Positions 8,224-17,676 of a stretch of DNA of 64,000 nt are shown in pieces (the stretch's first letter is position 1; each line of letters begins with the position of its first letter). Location of the stretch: positions 65,980 through 129,979 of the forward strand of contig CAAGDV010000001.1 of NCBI GenBank assembly GCA_900768755.1. The letters run 5' to 3'. A program made the translations under genes and the position numbers. The notes beneath the pieces were generated by a model. The model was not told where the DNA came from. It saw nothing but the letters and a program-made list of their open reading frames with translations, and searched no databases. The DNA is from Lachnospiraceae bacterium. GTDB taxonomy: Bacteria; Bacillota; Clostridia; Lachnospirales; Lachnospiraceae.

Positions 8224-11200
8224 CTACACAAAGTCAAAGGTCACCTGTTCGTAATCGAGCGGATTGTATTCCATCTCCTCCGTATGAACCTGACTTCTGT
8301 AGTCCACAACCACTGTCTGCTGCATCTGTCCGACCATCTTCTGGCCCAGAATGTAATTGACGTCAAACATTCCGGTAATTGCCGGAGTTGTTCCTCTGGC
8401 CGGAACTATCAGCTGCACATGATTTGTTTTTAGCATTTTAAAAATAGGCTCCCATATGTAGACATCTTTTGCCGCACCAAAAGGATTGTCGATAAAAATT
8501 GTTTTGCCGGTAACGCTACCGTCCTTGCCCACCGCGTTGATGCTCGCAATGTAATTGATAATCGCGATTAGGAACTGGATATAAATACCCTGCGACTGTC
8601 CGGTACTGCCCACGGCTTCCTCGTATTTGAGGTAGCGGCTCTGGTCTTTTATGTGCTCGCGCTTGTACAGATTAAGCCTGATGCTGTTCATATCCGTCAC
8701 GATAACCGAAAAAAGTCTCTTCCAGCTGAGCCTCTGACGAATATACTTAAGCTTCTCCTCGGCATTTTTGAAGGTCTCCGCCCCCGCAACGGTCTCGTTC
8801 ACATACACCGACATTCTGTCTTTATACATGGACTCCGCAATGTACGGAACGGACAGCGACACAATAGATATCTGCTCGTCATCCAGCGTAATTCTTGAGA
8901 GCTTTGAGAGTCTGTCAAGCTCTGTCCGGATGTTGCTGCATATCTGAATGCACCTGTTTTCAAAACTGTCCTTGATGAGCTCCATGTCACTGAGACTCTT
9001 CTCAATTCTGTCCCTCTCAAGGACAATGCATTCGATTGTCTCATCAATTCCTGCGCGTAGCCTGGTCGCGTCAAAAACATCCTGCGGCACGGTAAGCGAA
9101 TCCCTGAATTCGTGCGCAAGCTCATACGCCTTGCATTCCTCAAGCTTCGTCAAAAGAATCTGTTTTTTGCGGAGATAGTTATTCTTGAGTGCAAGCTCCT
9201 CGCGCTCCAGCCCAGAATAGCTTTTCATGACCTGATTTGCATCAAAAGTATCCCCGCTTCGGGTCGTCATAAGCGTGACATTAGGATCCATTCCGGCATT
9301 TTCGACGGCACGCGAAAGTTCTTTTTCACGGATGACCATATCCCTGTCCGCCGTTTCGAGTTCCTTGATAGCCTTACGGGTCTTAAGAATCTCTTCTTTG
9401 ATGACCGACATTGCATTCCGATGGCTCACAATAAACGCCTGCGGATTGTCAATTTCATTGCGCACAAACTCGCCGTATTTTGCCTCATACTGCATTCTTG
9501 CATGCTCAATTCCGCCCTCAATACGGTTTTTGCGAGCATTCTGGTCATCCTGAATGCGGTTTATATCCTCAAGTTTTTTGGCGATGTCTGAGATGTCAGC
9601 CTTAAGCTTCATACGCTCCTGCACGCTCAGGCTGCCGTGGCGGTTGGTCTCATAAAGTGCGGCGGCGCTCTCCATATCCGCACCTGCGTACTGTATGTCC
9701 TGCTCGCATTTTTTCATTGCCTTTGCAAGGGTTTCCAAAAGAGCTTCTTTGTCCGAAAGATTTCCGGCACCTTCACCCAGAATTTTTCTTAGGGCAGAGG
9801 CTTTGGCATCAATATCGGCCTGCGAAAGACCCGTTACGGGCGGCACGCCCTCAATCAGATACGGGGCAAAATTGACCTCCATATCGTGGTCCATGCTCTC
9901 AAGCCGGTCTGCAATATCTTTCTCCCTGGCGGCAAGAGTGCTTAGCTCTGCTTCCCTGTTCTTTTCCTTCTCCGCCTCAATGCTGCAGGTCTTTTTTGCC
10001 GCGCTGTATTCCTCGTCCAAAACACGTTTTCTTGCATACAGCTCATCAAGCGCATTATTGATTCTTATGACGTCTTTTGCGTTTGCGAGATTCTGCGAAA
10101 GCTCGGCGTGCTGCAAAACAAGTCTCTCAATCTCAAGCTCCGCCTCGTTGATGATGCCGTTGCATTTATCAATTGCCGCGCGGCAGGCATCGACGCGGTC
10201 TTTTGTCTCCCTTTGGCGGGAATTGGCATCCTCAAGTTCTTTTTTGACATCCCCGGACGAGAGCACTTTCAGGCAGTTCTCCACTTTTTCCCTGTCCGCC
10301 GCAATCAGCTCAGCCTTATCCGTAAGGACCGAAAGCCGGTCGTTAAATCTCTGCAAATCCTCGTTATTCTTGTCAGTCTCCGAATCCCTTAATGCCTCAT
10401 TCCAAAGAAAATCCGCACATTTGTAAGCCGTAACCGTGCCGCCAAAAGGAGTTGTCTCATCCTTTTTGAGCACGGGAATAATGTGGCTTCCGAGCCGCAT
10501 ATTGGTGAGCACCTTATCAGCCGTTATCTCGTCATAACAGTCTCCGGCAAAAATTACATACGGAAGCTGCGGGAACTCCGAAAGCCGGCTCTTAAGCTCC
10601 TCTGCGCCCAGTTCTCTTACAATGTCATAACCGGTGACGATATCGTCACCGTAACGGCTCTTTAAATACCCCAAAACCGCCTTGTATTCAGGGTCGGGCT
10701 CCGGAAGTGTGCCGTTCTTAACGCACACCTTATACGCCTCACAATCGGCAATCTGCTTTTTCAATTCAGTAATCTCAGCCGCAAGGGTTCGCTGCATCGT
10801 GCCGATAATCTCAGGCAGCACCGCATTGGTTGACGCCCCGTATATCGTGCGAAAGCCCAAAAGTTCTTCCTCCGCCTCCGAAACGGCGTCCAGCTTACGG
10901 CGGATTTCTGAGATTTCCTTCAAAATAACATCATTGTATACGGTCGCGGCGGCACAGTCGTTGATATATCTTTCTTTTGTACCGCTTTCGTCAGCTATTT
11001 TGTCACGCAGTGTCTTCTGAGCCGTCTCGTTGTCAGTCAACTCTTTCTGCGTCCTGCTGAAATATTCGGAAACTCCCTCGGCGCTCACAACCGGCACCAA
11101 AGACATCGCGCTCTCCAATTCATCGGAATAAGCCTTTGCCGTCCGCTCCGCTTCCTCAAGCAAAGCGGCGGACGCACAGCACTTCGCATAATATTCGCCG

Positions 11201-12606
11201 TGTGATTTTTTGGCGTCTTCGTACTCCCGGGATAGTGCTGTTTTGGCAGAATTAAGCCCGGAAAGCTCCGCCGAAAGTCCGCGGCGGTTTTCTGCCACAA
11301 GTTCCTTTTTGGCAGCCGCAAGAGCGGCAAGTTCGGTTATTACACTCTCCTTGTCAGAGCCCAGGCCTGCAATCAGTGCTTTGGTCTCTTCGTATTTCTG
11401 CCGGTAGTCCAGAAAGCCTGCATATACTGCGGAGATCTCGGCGTCGGCAAGCTGTTTTTCATATCTTTTTTGGGTGTTAAGAAGCGACTCCTGCTCTGCG
11501 CCGGTGCTGTCGATAAGCAGGGCAAGCTTTGCAAGTTCAAGGTACTCGGACTCAATCTCCGCAACCATCGTGAGCCGCGCTTCCTTCTCATATTCATTCT
11601 CGCAGTCTGCCAGCTTCTGCTCGGCGGCGGCTTTCTGCGCCGCACGGGCGGCAAGCTCACTCCTGCAGTCCGTAAGACAGCTTACGAGCGCCCCCTTAAG
11701 CTCTTCTTTTTGGGTGTACAGCTTCTCATACCCGGACAATTCCGCGCCAAACTCCCTAAGAAGCTCCGTCTGCCGGTCATAGCTTCCTATCTCTTCCCTG
11801 CGCGCCGCAAGCTCCGTCAGCTTATCCTTAATCTCGAGCAGGGTTTTTGCCATCATGGCGTCGTCGTCGGAATCCCTGCGAATCCTGTTGTTGTAGGATT
11901 TCTCAATGATTTCCTCAATCAGAAGGTCCTCGACAACCTTTCTCGTGGTGCGGTAATTGGTCTCAAAATATGTCCGCACATGCCCCTCTGTTTTGTTGAT
12001 TCCCCTGATAATCTCCCACTGGCTTTCATAAAGCCCGTAGCCCGCTATAAAATTCTGATAATCACCCTTGCGCTCAAAAACATGCGCCTCGACGCCCAGG
12101 TCCTTTTTCGACAAATCGCGAAGATATGCCTTGAGCCCGTTGTAGGTAATCCGCTCTTTTCCGTTTGAGAGCGGAAGGTTTTTAATGTCGTTCTCTCCGA
12201 ATTCCTTGTAAAAAATACAGTAGTTGAAGTATTCTATATTGGCGGCCTCTCCCTGCTCGCGCCTGTCGTCCCCGCTGTCTTTTGCCTTTCTGGCACAAAA
12301 TCCGGTGGTCATGTATCTGTATCCGTCGCGGACATCCTGTGAATCAAGCTTCCATTCGATTAATGAATGAATTGTAGTGCTTGCATTGCCCGTGCGGAAC
12401 AGCTTCTCAACCGGCTGCTTGTCGTCAAGCGTGCAGTTAGGAATAAGGTTCTGCAAAAGAAGAAGCATCAGCACGCTTTTTCCGCCGCCGTTGGCAAGGT
12501 CATAGATTGAATTGCGGCAGGAGAACCGCATAAGAAAATCATCATAGAACTGCGTGCCGAAATTGTATTTTACATTGTTAACCCTGACTCTGTTTATCTG
12601 CGGCAT
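8224..12606 (-). CDS. SMC-like ATPase, MukB/JetC-type subunit
   Basis: 1460 residues, the largest gene of the three-gene set. An N-terminal half ATPase has the Walker A ANGGGKS at 38-44, a long charged region with heptad-like coiled coils follows (about 270-1250, with a break near 600-720 that could be a hinge), and the C-terminal half ATPase carries a signature-like STGQSQG near 1330 and Walker B FIDNPFG with Asp1373. The residue after that Asp is Asn, not the usual catalytic Glu. Start chosen at MPQINRV: AAGGAG lies 7 bases upstream and the gene overlaps the preceding one by 29 bp; an in-frame start 21 bases earlier lacks a ribosome site. Such proteins clamp and translocate DNA. No JetD gene is linked. 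Confidence 0.75.
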   Translation of the reverse strand: MPQINRVRVNNVKYNFGTQFYDDFLMRFSCRNSIYDLANGGGKSVLMLLLLQNLIPNCTLDDKQPVEKLFRTGNASTTIHSLIEWKLDSQDVRDGYRYMTTGFCARKAKDSGDDRREQGEAANIEYFNYCIFYKEFGENDIKNLPLSNGKERITYNGLKAYLRDLSKKDLGVEAHVFERKGDYQNFIAGYGLYESQWEIIRGINKTEGHVRTYFETNYRTTRKVVEDLLIEEIIEKSYNNRIRRDSDDDAMMAKTLLEIKDKLTELAARREEIGSYDRQTELLREFGAELSGYEKLYTQKEELKGALVSCLTDCRSELAARAAQKAAAEQKLADCENEYEKEARLTMVAEIESEYLELAKLALLIDSTGAEQESLLNTQKRYEKQLADAEISAVYAGFLDYRQKYEETKALIAGLGSDKESVITELAALAAAKKELVAENRRGLSAELSGLNSAKTALSREYEDAKKSHGEYYAKCCASAALLEEAERTAKAYSDELESAMSLVPVVSAEGVSEYFSRTQKELTDNETAQKTLRDKIADESGTKERYINDCAAATVYNDVILKEISEIRRKLDAVSEAEEELLGFRTIYGASTNAVLPEIIGTMQRTLAAEITELKKQIADCEAYKVCVKNGTLPEPDPEYKAVLGYLKSRYGDDIVTGYDIVRELGAEELKSRLSEFPQLPYVIFAGDCYDEITADKVLTNMRLGSHIIPVLKKDETTPFGGTVTAYKCADFLWNEALRDSETDKNNEDLQRFNDRLSVLTDKAELIAADREKVENCLKVLSSGDVKKELEDANSRQRETKDRVDACRAAIDKCNGIINEAELEIERLVLQHAELSQNLANAKDVIRINNALDELYARKRVLDEEYSAAKKTCSIEAEKEKNREAELSTLAAREKDIADRLESMDHDMEVNFAPYLIEGVPPVTGLSQADIDAKASALRKILGEGAGNLSDKEALLETLAKAMKKCEQDIQYAGADMESAAALYETNRHGSLSVQERMKLKADISDIAKKLEDINRIQDDQNARKNRIEGGIEHARMQYEAKYGEFVRNEIDNPQAFIVSHRNAMSVIKEEILKTRKAIKELETADRDMVIREKELSRAVENAGMDPNVTLMTTRSGDTFDANQVMKSYSGLEREELALKNNYLRKKQILLTKLEECKAYELAHEFRDSLTVPQDVFDATRLRAGIDETIECIVLERDRIEKSLSDMELIKDSFENRCIQICSNIRTELDRLSKLSRITLDDEQISIVSLSVPYIAESMYKDRMSVYVNETVAGAETFKNAEEKLKYIRQRLSWKRLFSVIVTDMNSIRLNLYKREHIKDQSRYLKYEEAVGSTGQSQGIYIQFLIAIINYIASINAVGKDGSVTGKTIFIDNPFGAAKDVYIWEPIFKMLKTNHVQLIVPARGTTPAITGMFDVNYILGQKMVGQMQQTVVVDYRSQVHTEEMEYNPLDYEQVTFDFV

Positions 12607-13321
12607 TGTCTTCTCCTTTCGCCTCATTCTTCATCATATCATACAGACGGCCTCTGTTTTCCTCAAAATAATTGGTCGCGATTGCCTTAAAGCGGTCCGT
12701 CGGATAAAATCTGTCCGCAAGCTCCGTAAAAAGTCCCTGCGAAACCAGAAAATTGAAGGTCAGCTTCACAAACCCGGTGTGCGAATTGCGCGCCGCACGG
12801 TTTCCGTTTCTGTCCTCAACGCTCACGTCCGGAAGTTCATCCCACAAAAGCGCCATTGCCTTAAACGAATCAGCGTCTGCCTCCTGTGAGACAATGCCGG
12901 CGCTGTGGTCCACAATGCCCGAGACTGCGGCGTTCACCGACTTAATCACATCCTCCGTCCGCACGCTCTCAAGATATGTACTGCTTTGCGAATCATGGAA
13001 AAACTCAGTGATGACGCAGTATATGATAAAATAAACCAGAAACAGCTCTTTGTTGAGCCTTAGCCCCATCTGTCTTTTCAGCTCCTCATTGGAAAAACCG
13101 AATACCCTGTTGTTGGTGCCCGCGCTGATAAAAAGTGAATTGTTGTACTCGTAGAGGCTTATGTCCATTCTTTTGAAAATCCCGGTAAGTATGTCATACA
13201 CCTCACTGTTGCGGCTGTACTCCTCATAGAGCGCTGCGTTGTTGCCGCCGGCCGACACCTGCTCGCCCAAAAGAAGCGCTGACACTATATCAAGTGCCTT
13301 TTCCAGATTTCTTTTTTCCAA
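12578..13321 (-). CDS. KITE-like subunit (MukE/JetB position), DUF6063-like
   Basis: 247 residues, mostly helical, no membrane segment or signal. Its size and position between the kleisin-sized gene and the SMC-like gene match MukE/MksE/JetB, winged-helix proteins that sit on the kleisin. The start MEKRNLEKALDIVSALLLGE lies 5 bp after the stop of the upstream gene and its 3' end overlaps the SMC-like start by 29 bp, so all three are translationally coupled. I recall this type as DUF6063; the KITE role is inferred from context. Confidence 0.65.
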   Translation of the reverse strand: MEKRNLEKALDIVSALLLGEQVSAGGNNAALYEEYSRNSEVYDILTGIFKRMDISLYEYNNSLFISAGTNNRVFGFSNEELKRQMGLRLNKELFLVYFIIYCVITEFFHDSQSSTYLESVRTEDVIKSVNAAVSGIVDHSAGIVSQEADADSFKAMALLWDELPDVSVEDRNGNRAARNSHTGFVKLTFNFLVSQGLFTELADRFYPTDRFKAIATNYFEENRGRLYDMMKNEAKGEDNAADKQSQG

Positions 13322-13326
13322 AGACT

Positions 13327-14862
13327 TTACCTCCTTCTCACGATGCAGTCCGTTATCCCCGCGTACTCTCCGAGCAAAACCTCCCGCACTTCATCCAAAA
13401 ACTCTATCTCAAATTCCGTATTCTCAAAACGTTTCCACTCCGCCCTGTCCTGATGCTGCCTGATAATCGCGTCAAGGAAGGTGTCCTCGTTGCTTTGCTC
13501 CGCCCCGATATAATAATGTGTTTTGCCGCAAAGATGCGTTAAAAACGTAAAAAAGTCACCGTTGCGGTACACCGCGTCGCCAAAAATGCCGTGAACCCGG
13601 CTGCAGTACTCCGACAGCGTAATCTCGCGGTTCTTATAAAGCATGTCCAAAAGTATGCTCATTAACGTAAAAACATTGCCCGAAAAACGCGCCTCGGAAA
13701 GCTCGTCCTCAAACACAATCTCCCTGGGAGCCTCTCCGGTAACCTTCTCCGCCGTCTCCTCCAGTAACGGCCTGTAAGTATACATGTCCTCAATCTTTGC
13801 AAGCTCAAAAGTCTTACGGATGTTAAAGCCCAGAAACGGCTTAATCATATATTCCAGAATATCCGTCCTGTCGCGCTGAATCATGTCCTTAAGCGCCCCG
13901 CCGTAATCAAAACGGTTTCTGAGCCTTGACAGTTTGGAGCGGCGAATCGCGCCGTCCATCATGACGCCGAGTTCCGTGCAGGCGCACAAAAGCTCGCTGT
14001 GGTTGTTCATCGCAACCTTAAGCTCGGTATCAAGCTCATAAATCTCCCTTGTAGTGCTTATATACCTCGCCACATCATTGTCAAGCTTCTCGCTCTCTGC
14101 GCGCTTAAGCGCCGCCTCTATAAGTTCACGGTTCTTGATAAACAGCTTCTGTTCATCCTCAAACCATTTTATTCCCGTATCAAAAAATCGCTCGTATGCC
14201 TCAACTCCGGCAAAAACATCCGATGAAAGCAGCGCCGCCACCTGATTTTTCCGAAGCTTTAGCATCTCGACCTCCGTGTTAATTCTTCTGACGACCTCCG
14301 CTCCGCCCTTAAAGTTCTGCGAACGAATCATTTTCTCCAGAAGAAGCTGCTCCACGCTTATGCGGCTCTCGTCTTTTATCTCCTTTGTGTCCAGGTAGAA
14401 TTCAATGCCGTCGGGGCTTATTGAATACCATACCGTTCCGTCCTCAATCCTGCTGGTCAGAAGCCTGACCCTTGAAACCTTTTTCTCCCGGTCCACCGGG
14501 TCGTAATACTCAAAACTAAACGGCTTTCCGTCGTTTTTGAGCTTGTCAAAAATATAATCCACAAGTATTTTGTTATCCTGCTCCGAGAGTTTCAGCCCAA
14601 AATCCCTCTGAATGCACGCGGTCATAAATTCAAAATACATCTGGTATGTTACATCCTGCTCTTTGAAGTTGTTTTCCTCAATAAAAAAGCGCAGTACCGC
14701 CATAAGAATATATCCCATGTCCAGATTCCCGCACTGCCCGTCCATAAACCATGAAAAAGACACCTCGGACAATCTGAAAAAAGGATAGTATTTCTTAAGG
14801 TTAAGCATACGCTCCCTATGGTCTGTAATTATATCGTTGACTAAAACATGCTCTTTGGGCAT
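13327..14862 (-). CDS. Kleisin-like subunit (MukF/JetA position), DUF5716-like
   Basis: 511 residues. The N-terminal 120 residues (LSEVSFSWFMDGQCGNLDMG and following) look like winged-helix segments, a central stretch about 165-290 is coiled-coil-like (VEQLLLEKMIRSQ, NRELIEAALKRAE), and the C-terminal third is again globular. This three-part plan fits MukF/JetA kleisins. GAGGAG precedes the ATG by 10 bases. The gene begins 14 bp after recR and ends 5 bp before the KITE-like gene, so it is cotranscribed with dnaX-ybaB-recR. Family naming is by architecture and neighbourhood, not alignment. Confidence 0.65.
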   Translation of the reverse strand: MPKEHVLVNDIITDHRERMLNLKKYYPFFRLSEVSFSWFMDGQCGNLDMGYILMAVLRFFIEENNFKEQDVTYQMYFEFMTACIQRDFGLKLSEQDNKILVDYIFDKLKNDGKPFSFEYYDPVDREKKVSRVRLLTSRIEDGTVWYSISPDGIEFYLDTKEIKDESRISVEQLLLEKMIRSQNFKGGAEVVRRINTEVEMLKLRKNQVAALLSSDVFAGVEAYERFFDTGIKWFEDEQKLFIKNRELIEAALKRAESEKLDNDVARYISTTREIYELDTELKVAMNNHSELLCACTELGVMMDGAIRRSKLSRLRNRFDYGGALKDMIQRDRTDILEYMIKPFLGFNIRKTFELAKIEDMYTYRPLLEETAEKVTGEAPREIVFEDELSEARFSGNVFTLMSILLDMLYKNREITLSEYCSRVHGIFGDAVYRNGDFFTFLTHLCGKTHYYIGAEQSNEDTFLDAIIRQHQDRAEWKRFENTEFEIEFLDEVREVLLGEYAGITDCIVRRR

Positions 14863-14876
14863 CGGTAAAAACTCCT

Positions 14877-15473
14877 CTACAGCTCTGTTCGTCCCTCCAG
14901 GGCGCGAAGCAGGGTAACCTCATCTATGTACTCCAAATCTCCACCCACCGGAACTCCGCTCGCAATCCTCGTAACCTTGATTCCTGTGGGTTTGACGAGC
15001 TTTGAAATGTACATGGCGGTAGCCTCGCCCTCCAGACTGGAATTAGTGGCAATAATCACCTCATCCACATCCTTCTGAAGTCTGATAAGCAGTTCTTTTA
15101 TCTTAATGTCATTCGGCCCAATTCCCAACATCGGAGAAATTGCGCCGTGAAGCACATGATATACGCCTCTGTATCTTCCGGTCTTCTCGTATGCCGCCAT
15201 ATCCCTGGTGTTCTCCACAACCATTATTTCCTTGTGGTTGCGCTCCTCATCCCGGCATATCGGGCACAGCTCACTGTCCGTCAGGGTATGACAACACTGA
15301 CAGTATTTGACGTTGTGTCTGGCATCGGTTATCGCCCCCGCCAGAGCTTCGGCTCTCTCGGGCGGCATGTTGATTATATGAAAAGCAAGGCGTTGCGCCG
15401 TCTTGGCTCCAACGCCCGGTAATGCTGCCAGTTCTTCAATCAGCTTTCCAATCTGTTTTCCGTAGTAATCCAT
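14877..15473 (-). CDS. recR: Recombination mediator RecR
   Basis: 198 residues, standard length. Ring-forming protein that with RecO/RecF loads RecA on gaps. Visible: helix-hairpin-helix LAALPGVGAKTAQRLA at 14-29, four-Cys zinc finger CQCCHTLTDSELCPIC at about 58-73, and a Toprim domain beginning MVVENTRDMAAYEKT. The start codon overlaps the last base of the ybaB stop region, giving tight coupling. Confidence 0.96.
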   Translation of the reverse strand: MDYYGKQIGKLIEELAALPGVGAKTAQRLAFHIINMPPERAEALAGAITDARHNVKYCQCCHTLTDSELCPICRDEERNHKEIMVVENTRDMAAYEKTGRYRGVYHVLHGAISPMLGIGPNDIKIKELLIRLQKDVDEVIIATNSSLEGEATAMYISKLVKPTGIKVTRIASGVPVGGDLEYIDEVTLLRALEGRTEL

Positions 15474-15817
15474 TAGAACGGAAATCCTCCCATTCCTCCG
15501 GTTATCTTGGCCATGGACTGCTGCGAGAGCTCCTCAACCTGTCTGATTGCCTCGTTGGTTGCCGCCATAATAAGGTCCTCAAGCATCTCGACATCATCAG
15601 GGTCAACCACCTCCGGCGACAATGTCACCTTGGTAATCTCTTTCCGGCCGGTGATGGTAACTGCCACTGCTCCGCCGCCTGCGGTTGCGGTAATCTCCTT
15701 CTCCTCGAGAGCCTTCTGCTCCTCCTCCATCTGCCTCTGCATTCTCTGCGCCTGCTTCATCAGGTTGTTCATATTGCCCGGCATTGCACCTCCGGGAAAT
15801 CCGCCTCTTTTTGCCAT
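15473..15817 (-). CDS. ybaB: Nucleoid-associated protein YbaB/EbfC
   Basis: 114 residues. Small dimeric DNA-binding protein usually encoded between dnaX and recR, as here. The N-terminus is Gly/Met-rich (MAKRGGFPGGAMPGNMNNLM), followed by an amphipathic helix MKQAQRMQRQMEEEQKA and the conserved core VTITGRKEITKVTLSPEVVDPDD. Confidence 0.95.
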   Translation of the reverse strand: MAKRGGFPGGAMPGNMNNLMKQAQRMQRQMEEEQKALEEKEITATAGGGAVAVTITGRKEITKVTLSPEVVDPDDVEMLEDLIMAATNEAIRQVEELSQQSMAKITGGMGGFPF

Positions 15818-15830
15818 AATCTCATCCTTC

Positions 15831-17408
15831 CTAATCTTCTATTGTTATGTTCATTTTAACATATTCCGTCACATCGGTAAATGCATCTTCAAATGTAACG
15901 TTGTCGGTAAGAAGCCTTATCTCAACCTCAACTGTTTTGCCGATTGAGCCTGCGATTGCTTCCTTAATCGCTTTCAGATGCTCTTCCTTGCTCAAAAAAT
16001 CGCGCACAAAAGCATTGTCCGTCACAAGCACAAGTCTGTCGTCTACCGCCGTCACCCTCACCGAGCGCAAAAAATGTTCATAAATATTGTCACATTGCGC
16101 GATGATTCCGTTCCAGTTTCTGGCGACCGCCTCAATGTCACTGCTTAAGGCTTTGATTGTCATCTTCTCCACATCGGGCTTAGGTCTAGGTCTGACGGGC
16201 TCTGCCCCCACCGGCACCTCAGGTCTTAATGCGACAAGCGCAAGCAGGTCTTCTTTCTCCTTCACAAGCTGCTCAAGCCTGCCAATCCGCTCCGCCAGAG
16301 TATCCGCATCCGTCTCCATCTGCGGTCTTGTGAGCCTGATAAAAGCGACCTCGGCCGTAACGCGCTTCTGCGTTGCTCTTTTTAGGGAATTGGACAGCTC
16401 CGACATCACTCTTATATATCTCAAAGAGGTCTCAACATCTATCATGAACGCTTCCTCTCTGAGGCGCTCCAAATTCTCCGCCGACATATCCATCATGCCT
16501 GCCGCCTCCTTAGAGGTCTGCATCATAAGGAGGTTGCGCAGATACCAGGTAAAATCACCCACAAACTGCGTAATATCCCTTCCCTGATTAATTATCTCGT
16601 CCAAAAGCCTGATTATTGCGGTCACGTCACCGTTGACCACAAGGCGGAGCATCTTTGAAAATACTTCATTGTCCACGGTGCCCAACACTTCCAGCACATC
16701 CTCATACTCAAGCGTCGCATCGCCGGAGCATGCAATACACTGGTCAAGAAGACTCAATGCGTCACGGAACGCCCCGTCCGCCATTCTTGCAATGTATCTT
16801 AACGCGTCATCGCTGACTGCGGCATTTTCCTTGGTTACGACCTCGCGGAGCCTGTCGGTTATTACATCCACCGATATTCTTTTGAAATCATATCTCTGAC
16901 ACCGCGACAAAATCGTCACCGGAATCATATGTGCTTCCGTCGTCGCGAGAATAAAAATGACATAAGACGGCGGCTCCTCAATGGTCTTTAGAAGCGCATT
17001 CCACGCCCCCACCGTAAGCATATGTGCCTCGTCAATTATATATACCTTGTAACGTCCGTCCGTCGGGCGGTACTGAACCTCTTCCCTTATCTGCCTGATG
17101 TTGTCCACGCCGTTGTTGCTGGCTGCATCAATCTCGATGACATCCAAAGATGCCCCCGATGATATTGCCCGGCACACCGCACACTCACCGCACGGACTTC
17201 CGTCAACCGGATGCTCGCAATTGACTGCCTTGGCAAGTATCTTCGCCACCGTTGTTTTTCCCGTTCCTCTGGTGCCGCAAAAAAGGTATGCATGTCCGAC
17301 TTTATCGGCAGCTATCTGATTCTTCAAAACTGTTACTATGTGGTCCTGCCCCTTGACATCATCAAATACGGAGGGTCTCCACTTTCTGTACAAAGCTGTA
17401 TATGACAC
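15831..17408 (-). CDS. dnaX: DNA polymerase III gamma/tau subunit
   Basis: 525 residues. AAA+ clamp-loader ATPase. Walker A GTRGTGKT, the zinc-binding CEHPVDGSPCGECAVC, Walker B DEAHML and the SRCQRYDF sensor/arginine-finger motif are all intact. An in-frame TTG exists at 17426, but GTG at 17408 opens VSYTALYRKWRP, the family's canonical N-terminus, and GGGAG lies 7 bases before it, so I use GTG. The C-terminal third (about 370-525) is the shorter, variable tau region; no obvious slippery sequence for gamma was found. First gene of dnaX-ybaB-recR and the SMC-like genes. Confidence 0.95.
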   Translation of the reverse strand: MSYTALYRKWRPSVFDDVKGQDHIVTVLKNQIAADKVGHAYLFCGTRGTGKTTVAKILAKAVNCEHPVDGSPCGECAVCRAISSGASLDVIEIDAASNNGVDNIRQIREEVQYRPTDGRYKVYIIDEAHMLTVGAWNALLKTIEEPPSYVIFILATTEAHMIPVTILSRCQRYDFKRISVDVITDRLREVVTKENAAVSDDALRYIARMADGAFRDALSLLDQCIACSGDATLEYEDVLEVLGTVDNEVFSKMLRLVVNGDVTAIIRLLDEIINQGRDITQFVGDFTWYLRNLLMMQTSKEAAGMMDMSAENLERLREEAFMIDVETSLRYIRVMSELSNSLKRATQKRVTAEVAFIRLTRPQMETDADTLAERIGRLEQLVKEKEDLLALVALRPEVPVGAEPVRPRPKPDVEKMTIKALSSDIEAVARNWNGIIAQCDNIYEHFLRSVRVTAVDDRLVLVTDNAFVRDFLSKEEHLKAIKEAIAGSIGKTVEVEIRLLTDNVTFEDAFTDVTEYVKMNITIED

Positions 17409-17574
17409 GGTCTGTCTCCCATTCAATACTCATTCCATAGATACTTGTATTTTATCACAAAATCCGATGAATATCCAGTATTAGTTATGAGGAGAATTCG
17501 GTTTGAATCACGCCTGCGGGAGTGCATTCGTATGCATGGGGAAGCTTATGTAATTTACGGACTTTCGGGAAGCA

Positions 17575-17633
17575 GGGCACTTTCTGCCCAAAGTCGGTGC
17601 CAACCGACTCATGGGCGGAAAGACAAGCCGCCC
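17575..17633. other. Three consecutive small hairpins between eno and dnaX
   Basis: GGGCA/TGCCC (17575-17589), AGTCGGT/ACCGACT with a GCCA loop (17592-17609) and GGGCGG/CCGCCC (17613-17633) stand side by side within 59 bases. No T-run follows on either strand, so they are not a standard terminator. They could be a structured leader for dnaX on the minus strand or a processing site after eno. The rest of 17409-17676 shows nothing I can name; the plus-strand ORF there looks non-coding. Confidence 0.5.
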
Positions 17634-17676
17634 TTTAAGCCCTGTTTCCGATCTATCAGATAATACCCCGTGTGTA

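Noticed and set aside
8224..14862. Considered as part of a defence island
   Set aside because: Neighbours are all housekeeping genes (recR, ybaB, dnaX, eno, tadA) and no restriction, toxin or recombinase genes are near.
17445..17663. 72-codon plus-strand ORF between eno and dnaX
   Set aside because: No ribosome site, overlaps three hairpins, and codon use looks random.
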